DNA from: Goleter apudmare HA4340-LM2
Lineage (GTDB): Bacteria; Cyanobacteriota; Cyanobacteriia; Cyanobacteriales; Nostocaceae
Length of the DNA stretch: 64,000 nt
Direction: 5' to 3'
Assembly: GCA_019359495.1 (NCBI GenBank)
Contig: JAHHHF010000064.1
Span: forward strand, 186,001-250,000
Position 1 is the first letter of the stretch. Each line of letters starts with the position of its first letter. The notes below the pieces were generated by a model. That model worked only from the letters and a program-made list of their open reading frames with translations, was not told the origin of the DNA and did no database searches. This document shows, in pieces, positions 32,987 through 43,334 of this stretch. The position numbers and the translations under genes were made by a program.

Positions 32987-35138
32987 AGTGAATCCAAGCT
33001 TGCAGGTAATCCCGCAGTTCTGTTGCTTGAACTTGCTCCACTACTTTTTGGGCTAGTTCCAGTTGTCCCAAACTCACATACTGCTTGACTAAGCGGGTGT
33101 ATTGGTGAGTGCGATCACTTTCGTCGGGTATTTGAAAATCATCTGTAATCTGGATCATACGGCTTTCAGGATCAGCAATTTGTTGAGCTACTGCAAAAGC
33201 ACGATTTAGCAATGTAATTGCATCTTCATGGCGTTGTAGTTGAGCATAGGTTTTGGCGAGTTCTAGCAGTTGTGCAGCTTGCTTATCTGGTACAGAGTCT
33301 AACTCTATGATTTCCAAGGCTACATCAAAAGCCCAAGATTTAACTGCCCGTTGGAAAATATTACCGTAGCTGTATAGTTGCCAAGAGGAAACGGGATTGG
33401 CTTTAGCGATCGCTAAGGCAACTGTGTATTGTCCCTGTTGAATTAGATAATCGTTGAGGGATGCCATCAGAGTACCCTGCTCATCAACGTATCCTTCCTG
33501 CTTCACTGTTTGGATAGCTTGCTGGAGAAAACATTGTGCTGATTGTTCATCCCCTGATCTGAGGTAAGCTTGGGCGATCGCACTTAGTGCTAAGGCTTTA
33601 TGCTCTCTCAATTCTAATGCCTGTGCTTGGGCGATCGCAGGCTGCATCAAAGCGGTAAATTCTTTTAGTGTAGGTGCAATAACAGCCAGTTCTGTCCGTG
33701 TTAATACTTGGTATGGCGTATTGTTAGTATTATTTATCTGTGTCAGTAATTCCATAGCTTGACGCCACTGTTTAGCGTTAGCATAGGCAATTGCTATTTC
33801 TTGGAGGCAGGCGTTGCGTTCATCTTGCCAAATGTCATTGGGTATCTGTTTTGCTAGTTGTAGTGCTTTGTCAAGATTTTGCGATTGCAGTGGTGCTTGA
33901 ACAATTTGTTGATACCAACTTTGTTTAGAGACAAAGTCTAGATTATTTTCCACTGCATTGACAATCGCCATTGCTAAATCAAACTGTTGTGCATCTACAG
34001 CAGCTTGGAGAATATTCCCTACATAGCCTACAGAATTAATGGCAGCTTCTGATTGAATTAAACCTTGAAGTTGCACCAACACTTGTTGCACTTGCTGGGG
34101 TTGCTTGGCTTTGGCGTAAGCTAGGGCAATTGCACCCAATGCTAAAGCTTTGGGTTCATCTTGGGTGAGTCTTTGAGCGGCATTTAAACTAATGGTAATT
34201 TGACCCGATGTTACGTAAGTTTGAATTAGTGTCGATTGTAAGCTTTGGGCGCGTTCATCTTTCGCTACTCGTTGTAAAGCTTGGGCAAACAAACGATTAC
34301 TACGTTGGCGTTGATAACGCTTTACCCAATAAACTGCTATTTCTACTAGGGCGTTAGCTTGATATTCGGCTCCTAGAATTTGATCAGTGATAGTTTGAGC
34401 AAACTGCAAATCTCCTCTTTTGATGGCGTTGCGCACAATTTCTTGACGAATTGAGTTTTGATAATATTCATTGTCAATTTTGTTCATTAATGCTATGGCG
34501 CGCCGTGGCTCACCTAGTTGCACATACAGCGATGCAATAGAAAATAAATAACTCCACTGGGAGTAAGGATCTTCATTCGGAATTTGCTCAACGGCAACTA
34601 AAGCCTCATTCAGTAAACTTTCTGCTTTGTATTGAAATCGCCACCAATTAGCTACCAGTTGAGTTAATTCATTAGCGCGATTAACTGGTTCGGAAATTTG
34701 CCGTGCTGCTTGGGTTGCTTGTTTTAGAGCAATTACAGCCAGATCATTGCGCTTAAAGACTTTATAACCTTCTATTACTTGTTTTAAATGATTTGCGATC
34801 GCTAAACTAGCGTTTGTACCTAAATTCAGCACATAACGCTGCACTGTTCCCAGCCACTCTAGCCACTGATTTTGTTTTTGACGTGGTAGTTGAGTCAAAG
34901 GTAAAAAAGTAAAGTGTTGATCCCAGATGATACTTGCGATTGCAGATTCTCGTAGCTCTAGGTTGCTCAGAGACGCAGCCCGCTCAAGAACTTGATAGAA
35001 TATTGCCAACGCTTGGTCATACTGCTTGGTATACATGAGTTGTAGCCCATCAGTAACAGCATGATTAATTTTTTCCAATAAAACAATCTGGCAAAGTTCG
35101 GCAGGAATTTGGACGGTGCTCGTCATAGCTTTAGGCAC
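32982..35138 (-). CDS. TPR-like helical repeat protein of unknown function
   Basis: A 718-residue cytoplasmic protein made almost wholly of helix pairs of the tetratricopeptide type. Repeated ALA..A..AKQW/QPQ..QAM motifs include ALSAIAQAYLRSGDEQSAQC, ALGAIALAYAKAKQPQQVQQ and EIAIAYANAKQWRQAMELL. No enzymatic domain, signal or membrane segment is visible. Such proteins act as scaffolds; the partner is unknown. The final codons and stop run into a MITE-like element. Confidence 0.8.
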   Translation of the reverse strand: MPKAMTSTVQIPAELCQIVLLEKINHAVTDGLQLMYTKQYDQALAIFYQVLERAASLSNLELRESAIASIIWDQHFTFLPLTQLPRQKQNQWLEWLGTVQRYVLNLGTNASLAIANHLKQVIEGYKVFKRNDLAVIALKQATQAARQISEPVNRANELTQLVANWWRFQYKAESLLNEALVAVEQIPNEDPYSQWSYLFSIASLYVQLGEPRRAIALMNKIDNEYYQNSIRQEIVRNAIKRGDLQFAQTITDQILGAEYQANALVEIAVYWVKRYQRQRSNRLFAQALQRVAKDERAQSLQSTLIQTYVTSGQITISLNAAQRLTQDEPKALALGAIALAYAKAKQPQQVQQVLVQLQGLIQSEAAINSVGYVGNILQAAVDAQQFDLAMAIVNAVENNLDFVSKQSWYQQIVQAPLQSQNLDKALQLAKQIPNDIWQDERNACLQEIAIAYANAKQWRQAMELLTQINNTNNTPYQVLTRTELAVIAPTLKEFTALMQPAIAQAQALELREHKALALSAIAQAYLRSGDEQSAQCFLQQAIQTVKQEGYVDEQGTLMASLNDYLIQQGQYTVALAIAKANPVSSWQLYSYGNIFQRAVKSWAFDVALEIIELDSVPDKQAAQLLELAKTYAQLQRHEDAITLLNRAFAVAQQIADPESRMIQITDDFQIPDESDRTHQYTRLVKQYVSLGQLELAQKVVEQVQATELRDYLQAWIHC

Positions 35139-35303
35139 TTGTAAGATTACCAGGAAAACTACTACAAGAGGCTTACCTACTTTTCCGTAAAAGATTTAGC
35201 CTTTTTCAGGTAATTAATACAATCTCTTTGATTTTCTGGAGCAATCTCAGCGCCCCTGCGGTTTCCAACGTCAAGGCATAAACTGCTACAGTTTGGGTGT
35301 AAT

Positions 35304-35540
35304 CCGCAAACGTGAACCCGGAAACTCTTTCAGGGTACGCAAAACACGGAAACGTGAACTTGGAAGCTTTTACAGGGTACGCGTAATACGGAAACGTGAA
35401 CTTGGAAGCTTTTACAGGGTACGCGTAATACGGAAACGTGAACCCGGAAGCTTTTACAAGGTACGCGAAATACGGAAACGTGAACCCGGAAGCTTTTACA
35501 AGGTACGCAAAATACGGAAACGTGAACCCGGAAGCTCTTA
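35304..35540. repeat. 42-bp tandem repeat, about six units
   Basis: The core CGTGAACYYGGAAG recurs at 35311, 35353, 35395, 35437, 35479 and 35521, an exact 42-base period (six heptamers). Units differ by a few bases (CAGGGTACGCGTAATACGG against CAAGGTACGCGAAATACGG). Because 42 is divisible by three, both strands stay open; the minus frame would read 14-residue repeats such as FPYYAYPVKASKFT. No ribosome site or domain supports translation, so it is listed as a repeat, not a gene. Confidence 0.9.
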
Positions 35541-35595
35541 ATATTAAGAACAAAGCGATCGCACTTGAAGTTGTCTCAAAAAACAATTGCCCTGC

Positions 35596-35864
35596 GTAGT
35601 GGACTGACACAACTAAAATGTTGCAAACAATTTGGGAGCATCCCAAATGTGTAAATTTATTTTTTTGTAGTGCGGGCTTCTAGCCCGCTTCCTAGACATT
35701 AGGGAGCAAGATGCTCCCACTACAAATTTTATTTTTGCAAAATTGGGATACTCTCAACAATTTTCTTGTGGTGCGGGCATCTTGCCCGCAAATTTAGAAC
35801 GGGTAAGATGCCCGTTCTACAAGAGATTGCTAATACACAAAATTAGCTTAGATACGCTAGTAGG
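35596..35864 (+). repeat. MITE-like element family R1, copy B
   Basis: Inverse-orientation, near-identical partner of 27648-27912. It runs from GTAGTGGACTGACACAACTA (decayed terminal repeat) through GCGGGCTTCTAGCCCGC, GGGAGCAAGATGCTCCC, GCGGGCATCTTGCCCGC and AACGGGTAAGATGCCCGTT. It ends in AATTAGCTTAGATACGCTAG. Confidence 0.75.
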
Positions 35865-35900
35865 ATTAGACAAACGCATATTGAATTGTTGATGATCCGT

Positions 35901-35934
35901 TGGTGCGTTGCGCTACGCGACAACACACCCTACT
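35901..35934. repeat. Half of a GGTGCGTT...AACACACCCTAC inverted-repeat element
   Basis: TTGGTGCGTTGCGCTACGCG and CAACACACCCTAC match the right arm of the element at 28017-28093; the left arm is missing. Confidence 0.6.
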
Positions 35935-35985
35935 GGCATTTTATATTTTTTCACATAAATTGAATTTTTCTCACTTAAACAAAAA

Positions 35986-37329
35986 CTAATCAACTTTTTT
36001 CAACATAACTTTCACGCCATAAGCTGGGCGTAATGTAATTGCAGCTTGGGCAACAATGGGGTGCTCTGGCACAAGAGTTAATTCAAACTTGCGGGCAATG
36101 GTTGCTAATAATAAAATTGCCTCTAGCAATGCAAAACTTTTACCAATACAAACACGAGGGCCATCACCAAAAGGAAAGTAAACACCTCTAGGTAAATTTT
36201 TCTCTAAATCATCACGCCAACGCTCTGGTTGAAATACTTCTGGCTCTGCAAAATAACGAGGATGACGATGCATTACCCACTGACTCATCATGATCATGCA
36301 ACCAGCAGGCACTTGATAACCACCAATTTCACAATCTTGAGTGGCTTCACGCGCCATAGTAAAAACGGGAGGATAAATCCGCATTGCTTCTTTAATTACC
36401 ATATCAGTGTAAGGTAATTGGGGTAAGTCTGTAATGTTAGCAGGCCTTTCCCCTAAAACTTGTTGTAATTCTGCCAACAACTGATGACGCACTTCAGGAT
36501 ACCGCGATAACAAGACCCAAACTCCTGTTAAAGTATTAGATGTGGTTTCATGGCCTGCAAGCATTAAAGTTGCTATTTCATCGCGTAATTGGCGATCGCT
36601 CATTTGGCTACCATCGACTTCATCACGAGCCTCCATAAGCATGGAGAGCAAGTCTCCAGGATTTTCACCACTAGTGCGGCGTTCGTTAATCATTTGGTAA
36701 ATAGTTTTATTCATTTGCTGAATAGCATTTTCATAACTGATATCTTTAGGTTTATGCAGCCATTCTACAAAGGCAAAATTTTCTTGGCGTTTCTTGTCAA
36801 ACCAGTTCATTGTCACATCTAATGCATGGGCAACATCTTGAGCTGCTTGATCACTAAGGTCACAATTAAATATTGACTTCATAACAATATTTAAAGTTAG
36901 ACGCATCATATCTTGGTGAATATCACGAGTCTCGCCATCATGCCAAGTTTTGAGCATTTGCTCAGTGTAAGCAACCATAATATTCCCATAAGTCGTAATC
37001 CGCTTTTGGTGAAATATAGGCTGTATTAACCGACGCTGACGCAGCCAAGAATCCCCTTCACTGCTTAACAGTCCTTCACCAAGTAAGTGTTTAAGGGCAC
37101 GTAAGCCACGGCTTTTAATAAATAAATTTCGCTCTTTGAGTACTTGCTCAATATACTCAGGGTTAGTTAACAAACAAGCTGGGGTTAACCCCAAGTATAT
37201 AGGCACAATATCACCATACTCACGCCCACACTTGGTTAAAAAGCCTAGGGGATCACGTCCAAAATCCAGCAAACTACCCTCAACAGAATTGCTTTTTGGC
37301 CCCGGTAGTTCAAATATATCCGGCATCAT
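35986..37329 (-). CDS. Cytochrome P450, CYP110-like
   Basis: About 447 residues. The heme-thiolate motif is FPFGDGPRVCIGKSFAL, the I-helix oxygen-activation motif LMLAGHETTSNT, and the ExxR motif VIKEAMRIYPP; all are intact. The opening PDIFELPGPKSNSVEG and overall length fit CYP110, the family typical of Nostoc-like cyanobacteria that oxidises fatty acids, alkanes or sesquiterpenes. Start at 37329 is supported by TTGGAG about 8 nt upstream; a longer frame to 37425 runs into a dispersed repeat. No terpene synthase or ferredoxin gene is adjacent, so the substrate is open. Confidence 0.92.
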   Translation of the reverse strand: MMPDIFELPGPKSNSVEGSLLDFGRDPLGFLTKCGREYGDIVPIYLGLTPACLLTNPEYIEQVLKERNLFIKSRGLRALKHLLGEGLLSSEGDSWLRQRRLIQPIFHQKRITTYGNIMVAYTEQMLKTWHDGETRDIHQDMMRLTLNIVMKSIFNCDLSDQAAQDVAHALDVTMNWFDKKRQENFAFVEWLHKPKDISYENAIQQMNKTIYQMINERRTSGENPGDLLSMLMEARDEVDGSQMSDRQLRDEIATLMLAGHETTSNTLTGVWVLLSRYPEVRHQLLAELQQVLGERPANITDLPQLPYTDMVIKEAMRIYPPVFTMAREATQDCEIGGYQVPAGCMIMMSQWVMHRHPRYFAEPEVFQPERWRDDLEKNLPRGVYFPFGDGPRVCIGKSFALLEAILLLATIARKFELTLVPEHPIVAQAAITLRPAYGVKVMLKKVD

Positions 37330-37415
37330 ATTGATTTCTCCAAATTGTGGGAAATTAAGCAAAATTAGTCGGGAGCATCCACTTTTAGAAGAAACACCGG
37401 GCAATTGGAAATCGC

Positions 37416-37485
37416 GGCTACACAAACGAAGTCCGCCTGCGCGGACTCTCTAAAACCCGCGTAGGCAGGTTTTGTTTGTATAGCC
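37416..37485. repeat. Palindromic dispersed repeat with nested hairpins
   Basis: Outer arms GGCTACACAAAC / GTTTGTATAGCC (one mismatch). Inside are two hairpins: GTCCGCCTGCGCGGAC and AAAACCCGCGTAGGCAGGTTTT-like arms. A repeat type common in Nostoc genomes, here just upstream of the P450. Confidence 0.75.
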
Positions 37486-37882
37486 CCAGACTTATAGTCT
37501 GTTGGGCGATCCGCCAAAACGGGATGCTCCAATTAGTCAGCTGACTTGTGAGGTATTGATATTCATGTTGTTAATTAAATCTTGAAAAGCTTACTAGCTT
37601 CTAACTTCTACCAAGAGGAATAAGCGGTTGCCTTGGATGCCAAATTAGGTAATTATGCAGCAGGATAGAAAAATGGCTGTGATTTCGAGCAATCATTATC
37701 TTACCTGGTTATTTACCTGACAGATGGATTAGCTCATCGACATCCCCAAATCATCTTACCGAGCATTTGCGATCGCTGATATCCAAGCTTTGTCAATACT
37801 CAAGGCTCAAAAGTCATCTATCATTAGGATGAATTGTGAATTTATCTCAAAAAGTTTTGGAGAGTTTAGTTAACCCAACTAC
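37486..37882. other. 400-bp spacer without genes
   Basis: AT-rich sequence between the P450 upstream region and a MITE-like element; one HIP1-related GCGATCGCTG near 37770. No RNA gene or conserved signal recognised. Confidence 0.4.
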
Positions 37883-37985
37883 TTAGTCTGTCAATTTTGT
37901 TTTGAGGGATTTTTGGTAGTGTGAGCGTCTCGCTCACGCGGGCAAGATGCCCGCACTACAGTTCATCATTTTATCTTGACAGACT
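37883..37985. repeat. MITE-like element with perfect 11-bp terminal inverted repeats
   Basis: TAGTCTGTCAA (37883-37893) and TTGACAGACTA (37975-37985) are exact inverse repeats bounding a 103-bp element with no coding capacity. The interior carries GTGAGCGTCTCGCTCAC and GCGGGCAAGATGCCCGC palindromes like those of family R1, but the termini differ. The flanks show possible short duplication (ACT on both sides). Confidence 0.7.
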
Positions 37986-38043
37986 ACTATGTTATTGTGG
38001 GTGATGAATTAATTGTTACTCAATAGCATTATTGGTAACTAAA

Positions 38044-41000
38044 ATGACGCAATCTCCAAATTCCGGAAATAATCAGGAGTCAACTAACCGCCGTTTACAT
38101 CTTCTGCTGTTAAAACGCACTGGTTTGGTGGTAGGAACTATTTTACTAGCTGGAATTGCATCTGGGATTTGGTGGGCAAGAAGATATGTATACAACGATT
38201 TAGCACCGTTAGTAGCCACAAATTTAGAGCAGTTGCTGGGGCGTCCTGTCAAATTAGGGAAAGTTGAAGGTTTCTCACTTTCTAGTTTAAGGTTTGCTTC
38301 ACTATTCATACCAGCAACTTCTACTGATCTAGACCAGGTGACAGCCAAGGCGGTAAAGGTAGAGTTTTCACCGTTACAATTAATCTTGACGCGCAAACTG
38401 CCGTTAAATGTCACATTAGTTCAACCCCAAGTCTACATTCAACAGGATCAAGATGGTCGCTGGGTAACGGCTGACGTTAAGACTGAGGAAGGAAAAGGTG
38501 CAATTCAAATTGAGTTGCAATCACTAAAAATTGTTGATGGTAATGTGGAGTTATTACCCGCCGCCGCACCCACTAGACCGCCAGGCGCAGTAGTATTAAA
38601 GCAAGTTGGTGGGGTGGCTAAATTTGCACCTGACAATCAAGGCATTGGTTATGAAATTAATGCTCAACTAAATAGAGGTGGTGCAGTTAAAATTGCTGGT
38701 GAAACCCAACTGCAAACTCAACAAACTAATCTCCAGCTTGCAGCCCAAAATCTACTAGCATCTGATGTTAGTCGCTTAATTCAGTTACCCATTGTTTTAC
38801 AAGCTGGGCGTGTAGATGCGGATTTGGGAGTGAAAATTCCGGCTAATCTTGCAGAAATAGCAATTACGGGAACCGCAACGCCTCGTCAAGTCACTGCTAA
38901 AATTCAAAACATTCCCCAACAGTTTTTTAACGCTAATGGCAAATTAATCTTTCAAGGTCAAACCATTGCTTTAGAAAACTTCAATACAAATTTGGGTACT
39001 GTTCCTTTAATAGCAAATGGCGTAGTTAATCTCAAAACAGGGTTTAATTTGGTAGCCCAAGTCAAGCCAGTCAATGTCAAAAATATTTTAGACTCTCTAA
39101 AAGTAAACTTGCCAGTTGTAGCTACTGGGGAAGTGCAAGCAAACGTCAATTTGCAGGGGTCACTCCAGCAGCCTGTCTTGATGGGGACGGTGAAGAATAC
39201 AAAACCTGTGCAAGTAGACCGCGTGTCTTTTTCATCCGTGAATACTGACTTCCGCTTGAGTGTATCGGAAGCTGCTTCTCAAATTGCCCTCTCAAATCTA
39301 AAGTTAGTTCCCGCCGCAGGTGGGGCAATTACAGGCAGTGGTCAAGCACAACTAGGCGGTCAGGTAAAATTTAATCTTGCAGTGGCAGATGTCTCAGGTG
39401 ATATACTGGCACAGAGTTACAGCTTGGCGCCGCCGCTCAAAATTGGCAATGTCTCAGCCAAAGCAGAAATTATCGGCTCTCTTGGTCAACAGCCTTTGGT
39501 AATGAATATTGCAAGTGTGCAAGTGCAGCCGCCTGCTGGAGGGCAAATTGTCGGGAGTGGTCAAGTTCAGCTAGCACCCCAAGGGCAGGTGTCGTTGGAT
39601 GTGCAAGGGCAAAATTTACCAGGGGATGCGTTCGCTAACACCAACGATACAATTAAAGTTGGTGCTGTAGCCGCAAAAGCGAGGATTTCCGGCACCCTGG
39701 GCAATTTACAGGCAGTCGCAAAAGTGCAAGCGCCTGCGGCTACCTATCCCACAACAGCAGAAGTGGTGGTTGCTCAACAAGGGAGTGATATTTTATTTCC
39801 CCGTGCTGTTGTGAATGTGGCAGGTGGTACAATTACCGCTAGGGGTCAGGTTAGACAGCAACGCTGGCAAGCTGTTGTCAATGCCCAGCAATTGCAATTA
39901 AAGAATTTTGCACAAATACCACCCCAAATTCAAGGCGTCTTAAGCAATGCCGCTTTGAATTTATCGGGAAGTACGGTATCTTTGCAAGCTGACAATATTC
40001 GCGCTACCGGACGGGCTAGCTTGAATGTGGCAGGCGGTGCAGTGAACCTGAGAAATATTAACTTAGATGCTGGACGCTGGCAAACTGTCGCCAACGCTAC
40101 CCAAATCCAACTCAACCGTCTTTCTCCCCAACTGCAAGGCCGCCTCAGTAGTAACGTGCAGTTAGCAGGAACAACCGCATCGTTGCAGTTGGCAGATATT
40201 CGCGCTTCTGGAAAAGTCCGCACTTCCCAAGGGATAGCGCCTTTAACCCAACCACTAACAGCTCAATTTGCGTGGGATGGCAAACAAATTATTGTGCAAC
40301 GTGCCACCACTCCAGGATTAACTGCTAGTGGTGCGATCGCTGTACAATTACCGCCAACGGGTACACCCCAAATTGCAGGCTTTAATTTAAATGTGCAAGC
40401 CCAAGCTTTCAACCTGCAAAATACTAGTGTAGCAGTCCCTGGAGATTTAGCCATAGCCGGGTTACTTGATTTTAATGGGCGAGTGACAGGCACTCTCGAC
40501 ACACCCCAAGCTACAGGTAATATCAGGCTACGAAATTTCAATGTCAGTAACTTAGCATTTGACCCAGTGTTAACTGGTAAGGTGAATTTGCCAGCAGGAG
40601 AAGGCGCAAGTTTGCAACTGGCAGGTACACAAGATAGAATCGCCGTTAACCTCAATGCAGATTATCGCCCAACCTCATTTTTAATTCAACGCGATCGCGC
40701 GATCGTCACAGGTAAAACTGAAGGTGATAATTTACTGATAAACGCCCAACAATTCCCCATCGCCCTAGCTAGCAGCTTTTTACCTGACAAGAGATTACAA
40801 CCTTTAGGCGGCGAACTATCTGGAAATTTAGTTGTGAATCTCAACAACTATGCAGTGGCGGGAGACATCGCCATCATCAAACCCCGTGTTGCTAGAGCTT
40901 CAGCCGCAGAATTTCGCGGTAACATTAACTATGCTGATGGCACAGCCAGCTTAACTAACGGTCAATTGCGGCTAAAAGACAGCAATATTTCCCTGAGTGG

Positions 41001-43299
41001 CAGTTTGCAAACAGGGAATGACCCTAAATTTCAACTCCAAGCCAATGTAGACCAAATTAAAATTGCACAACTCTTACAAGCAGTTAGTATTTTCGACTTG
41101 CAAGACCTTAATACAGGCTTAGAACCGCCAACCTTAGCAGGAGCAGCAGCACTCAACACCACACCTGTGAGCTTACCCATCGCAGACTTGCAAACTCAAT
41201 TAGAGTATTTCTCTAAAATTACCACATCAGTAACACCACAGCCCCAGGCAGATACACCAATTGCCACACTTATACCCCCCCTATCAGAATTAACAGGTGC
41301 TGTGACAGGGGCAATTACAGCCAGTGGTTCCTTAAAGTCTGGCTTAAATGTCGGCTTTGATATTCAAGGTGCAAACTGGCAATGGGGAGAATACGCCATT
41401 AATCAAGTCACGGCTCAAGGCAACTTTGCTGATGGTATCCTGACCTTGTCGCCACTCAGTATTGGCATTGAGCAAGGGTTAGTCGCTTTTGCTGGAAAAT
41501 TAGGAATAGAACAACTCTCAGGAGAGTTGAATGTAGCCAGTCTACCCCTGTCACTATTACAACCCTTAATAGCAGCATACCCTGTAGATATTACTGGGGA
41601 AGTAAATGCAGTAGCCAAGCTCCAAGGCAGTTTAACTGACCCCAGCGTCAACGGGGAAGTATCACTGGCAAATGCCACTCTCAACCAACAACCCGTGCAA
41701 ACAGCACAGGTAAAATTTGATTACAACAATAGCCGTGTAGATTTTGACAGTACCTTACTGTTGACAGGAACACAACCCATCACCATTACAGGTAAAATCC
41801 CTGCGCCGTTGCCGTTTGTGGCAGCGCCACCAGATAATAATCAAATCGATATCACCGCCAGCGTCAATAATCAAGGCTTGTCACTATTAAATCTGCTTAC
41901 CAACAATCAAGTTAATTGGGTAGATGGTGAAGGGCAAGTGAGTGTCAACGTCCAAGGAACTCTTAACCAGCCAATTATTAACGGCAGTGCCATAGTTAAC
42001 AATGCCACGTTTCGCACTCTAGCGTTATCAGATCCCTTAACAAATGTCACAGGGAAAGTACAATTTAATGGCAATACAGTAAATGTAGAAAGTATTCAGG
42101 GCAATTACAATCAAGGCTTAGTAAACGCATCAGGTATTTTGCCAATCTTGACACCAGAACCAGCCGCACCTAATCCCCTAACAGTATTTATAGAACAACA
42201 ACTAAATTTTCAGGTTCCAGGATTATATACAGGTGGTGTCAGTGGTAATGCCAGCATTCGGGGAACAGCACTCAAACCTCAAATTGGCGGTGAGATTGCA
42301 CTGAGTAATGGTCAAGTTCTCATTGGCAAGTCTGCCACAGTTAGCCCACAACTTGCACCTCAATTAGAGGGTGATAGTACTGGCGCTGTAACTCCACCCA
42401 ACTTACCTATAGAGTTCACAGACTTACGACTAATTTTAGGTGATGATGTTCGTGTCACCACCCAGCCCCTCTTCAGCTTTTTACCGGGAGTCACAGCCTT
42501 AAGTCAGCCTCTACTCAGCTTTGACGCCAGAGGTGAGTTGACTATCAATGGGACGCTAGCCAAACCCCTCCCGAAAGGAGAGATTCGCTTAACTGGTGGA
42601 AGACTCAGCTTATTCTCCACTGAGTTTACCTTGGCGCGGGGCTACGAACACACAGCGCGGTTTACCCCCAGTCAAGGACTTGACCCTATTCTAGATGTGC
42701 GGCTGGTGGCCATTGTCCCGGAAGCATCAGCCACAACCAATCGCATTTTAGAATCCCCTGTGTCGGCGGAAATTAGCGATGCGGCTGTCAACAACTTTGG
42801 CACTTTACGCACTGTACGTGTACAAGCCAGGGCGACAGGGCCAGCTAGTGAATTAACCGACAATTTAGAACTGACAAGTGAACCTGGGCGGAGTCGGGGC
42901 GAAATCGTGGCTTTGTTGGGTGGCTCAATTTTGAATTTTCTCGGTCAAACAGGAGATGCAACCCAAGGGCTGACTAACTTCGCTAGTTCTACTGTTTTAG
43001 GTGGTTTGCAAGGAACCATCACCGCCATTGGACAGGCCGTGGGTTTTAGTGAATTTCGCATCTTTCCCACCCCTAACACTAGCCAAGCCGCTAGAAGGAG
43101 TTCGGTGCTAGATTTGTCAGCAGAGGGTGTGTTTAACCTCAATCGCAACTTATCTGTGTCGCTATCACGAGCTTTGGCTAGCAATGATTCTTTCCGTTAC
43201 AATTTGCTCTATCGTCTCAACGACGAAATCCTCGTGCGCGGTTCAACTAATTTGGGCGATGAAAGTCAATTGCGAGTTGAGTATGAAACTCGATTTTAG
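38044..43299 (+). CDS. tamB: TamB-like translocation/assembly protein (DUF490)
   Basis: A 1751-residue envelope protein. A single N-terminal transmembrane anchor (about 24-46, LVVGTILLAGIASGIWWA) is followed by more than 1400 residues of repeating beta strands (AsmA/TamB groove). The C-terminal DUF490 region has LRLILGDDVRVTTQPLFSF, KGEIRLTGGRLSLFSTEFTLARG and a final FRYNLLYRLNDEILVRGSTN barrel-like end. TamB proteins bridge the inner and outer membranes and carry phospholipids or help Omp85 assembly. ATG 38044 is used; the frame opens at TTG 38032. No Omp85/TamA gene is adjacent. Confidence 0.9.
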   Translation: MTQSPNSGNNQESTNRRLHLLLLKRTGLVVGTILLAGIASGIWWARRYVYNDLAPLVATNLEQLLGRPVKLGKVEGFSLSSLRFASLFIPATSTDLDQVTAKAVKVEFSPLQLILTRKLPLNVTLVQPQVYIQQDQDGRWVTADVKTEEGKGAIQIELQSLKIVDGNVELLPAAAPTRPPGAVVLKQVGGVAKFAPDNQGIGYEINAQLNRGGAVKIAGETQLQTQQTNLQLAAQNLLASDVSRLIQLPIVLQAGRVDADLGVKIPANLAEIAITGTATPRQVTAKIQNIPQQFFNANGKLIFQGQTIALENFNTNLGTVPLIANGVVNLKTGFNLVAQVKPVNVKNILDSLKVNLPVVATGEVQANVNLQGSLQQPVLMGTVKNTKPVQVDRVSFSSVNTDFRLSVSEAASQIALSNLKLVPAAGGAITGSGQAQLGGQVKFNLAVADVSGDILAQSYSLAPPLKIGNVSAKAEIIGSLGQQPLVMNIASVQVQPPAGGQIVGSGQVQLAPQGQVSLDVQGQNLPGDAFANTNDTIKVGAVAAKARISGTLGNLQAVAKVQAPAATYPTTAEVVVAQQGSDILFPRAVVNVAGGTITARGQVRQQRWQAVVNAQQLQLKNFAQIPPQIQGVLSNAALNLSGSTVSLQADNIRATGRASLNVAGGAVNLRNINLDAGRWQTVANATQIQLNRLSPQLQGRLSSNVQLAGTTASLQLADIRASGKVRTSQGIAPLTQPLTAQFAWDGKQIIVQRATTPGLTASGAIAVQLPPTGTPQIAGFNLNVQAQAFNLQNTSVAVPGDLAIAGLLDFNGRVTGTLDTPQATGNIRLRNFNVSNLAFDPVLTGKVNLPAGEGASLQLAGTQDRIAVNLNADYRPTSFLIQRDRAIVTGKTEGDNLLINAQQFPIALASSFLPDKRLQPLGGELSGNLVVNLNNYAVAGDIAIIKPRVARASAAEFRGNINYADGTASLTNGQLRLKDSNISLSGSLQTGNDPKFQLQANVDQIKIAQLLQAVSIFDLQDLNTGLEPPTLAGAAALNTTPVSLPIADLQTQLEYFSKITTSVTPQPQADTPIATLIPPLSELTGAVTGAITASGSLKSGLNVGFDIQGANWQWGEYAINQVTAQGNFADGILTLSPLSIGIEQGLVAFAGKLGIEQLSGELNVASLPLSLLQPLIAAYPVDITGEVNAVAKLQGSLTDPSVNGEVSLANATLNQQPVQTAQVKFDYNNSRVDFDSTLLLTGTQPITITGKIPAPLPFVAAPPDNNQIDITASVNNQGLSLLNLLTNNQVNWVDGEGQVSVNVQGTLNQPIINGSAIVNNATFRTLALSDPLTNVTGKVQFNGNTVNVESIQGNYNQGLVNASGILPILTPEPAAPNPLTVFIEQQLNFQVPGLYTGGVSGNASIRGTALKPQIGGEIALSNGQVLIGKSATVSPQLAPQLEGDSTGAVTPPNLPIEFTDLRLILGDDVRVTTQPLFSFLPGVTALSQPLLSFDARGELTINGTLAKPLPKGEIRLTGGRLSLFSTEFTLARGYEHTARFTPSQGLDPILDVRLVAIVPEASATTNRILESPVSAEISDAAVNNFGTLRTVRVQARATGPASELTDNLELTSEPGRSRGEIVALLGGSILNFLGQTGDATQGLTNFASSTVLGGLQGTITAIGQAVGFSEFRIFPTPNTSQAARRSSVLDLSAEGVFNLNRNLSVSLSRALASNDSFRYNLLYRLNDEILVRGSTNLGDESQLRVEYETRF

Positions 43300-43334
43300 A
43301 TCGCCTCTTTTATTACCACAGCGTTTGAGAGGGA

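Noticed and set aside
35304-35540. Possible CRISPR array
   Set aside because: The repeats are contiguous with no unique spacers, and there are no cas genes.
35206-35646. 146-residue minus-strand ORF and an overlapping 82-residue plus-strand ORF
   Set aside because: Both arise from a 42-bp tandem repeat whose length is divisible by three; no ribosome site or known domain supports either.
38073-43184. Several antisense ORFs opposite the TamB-like gene
   Set aside because: Low-complexity shadows of the beta-repeat coding sequence.
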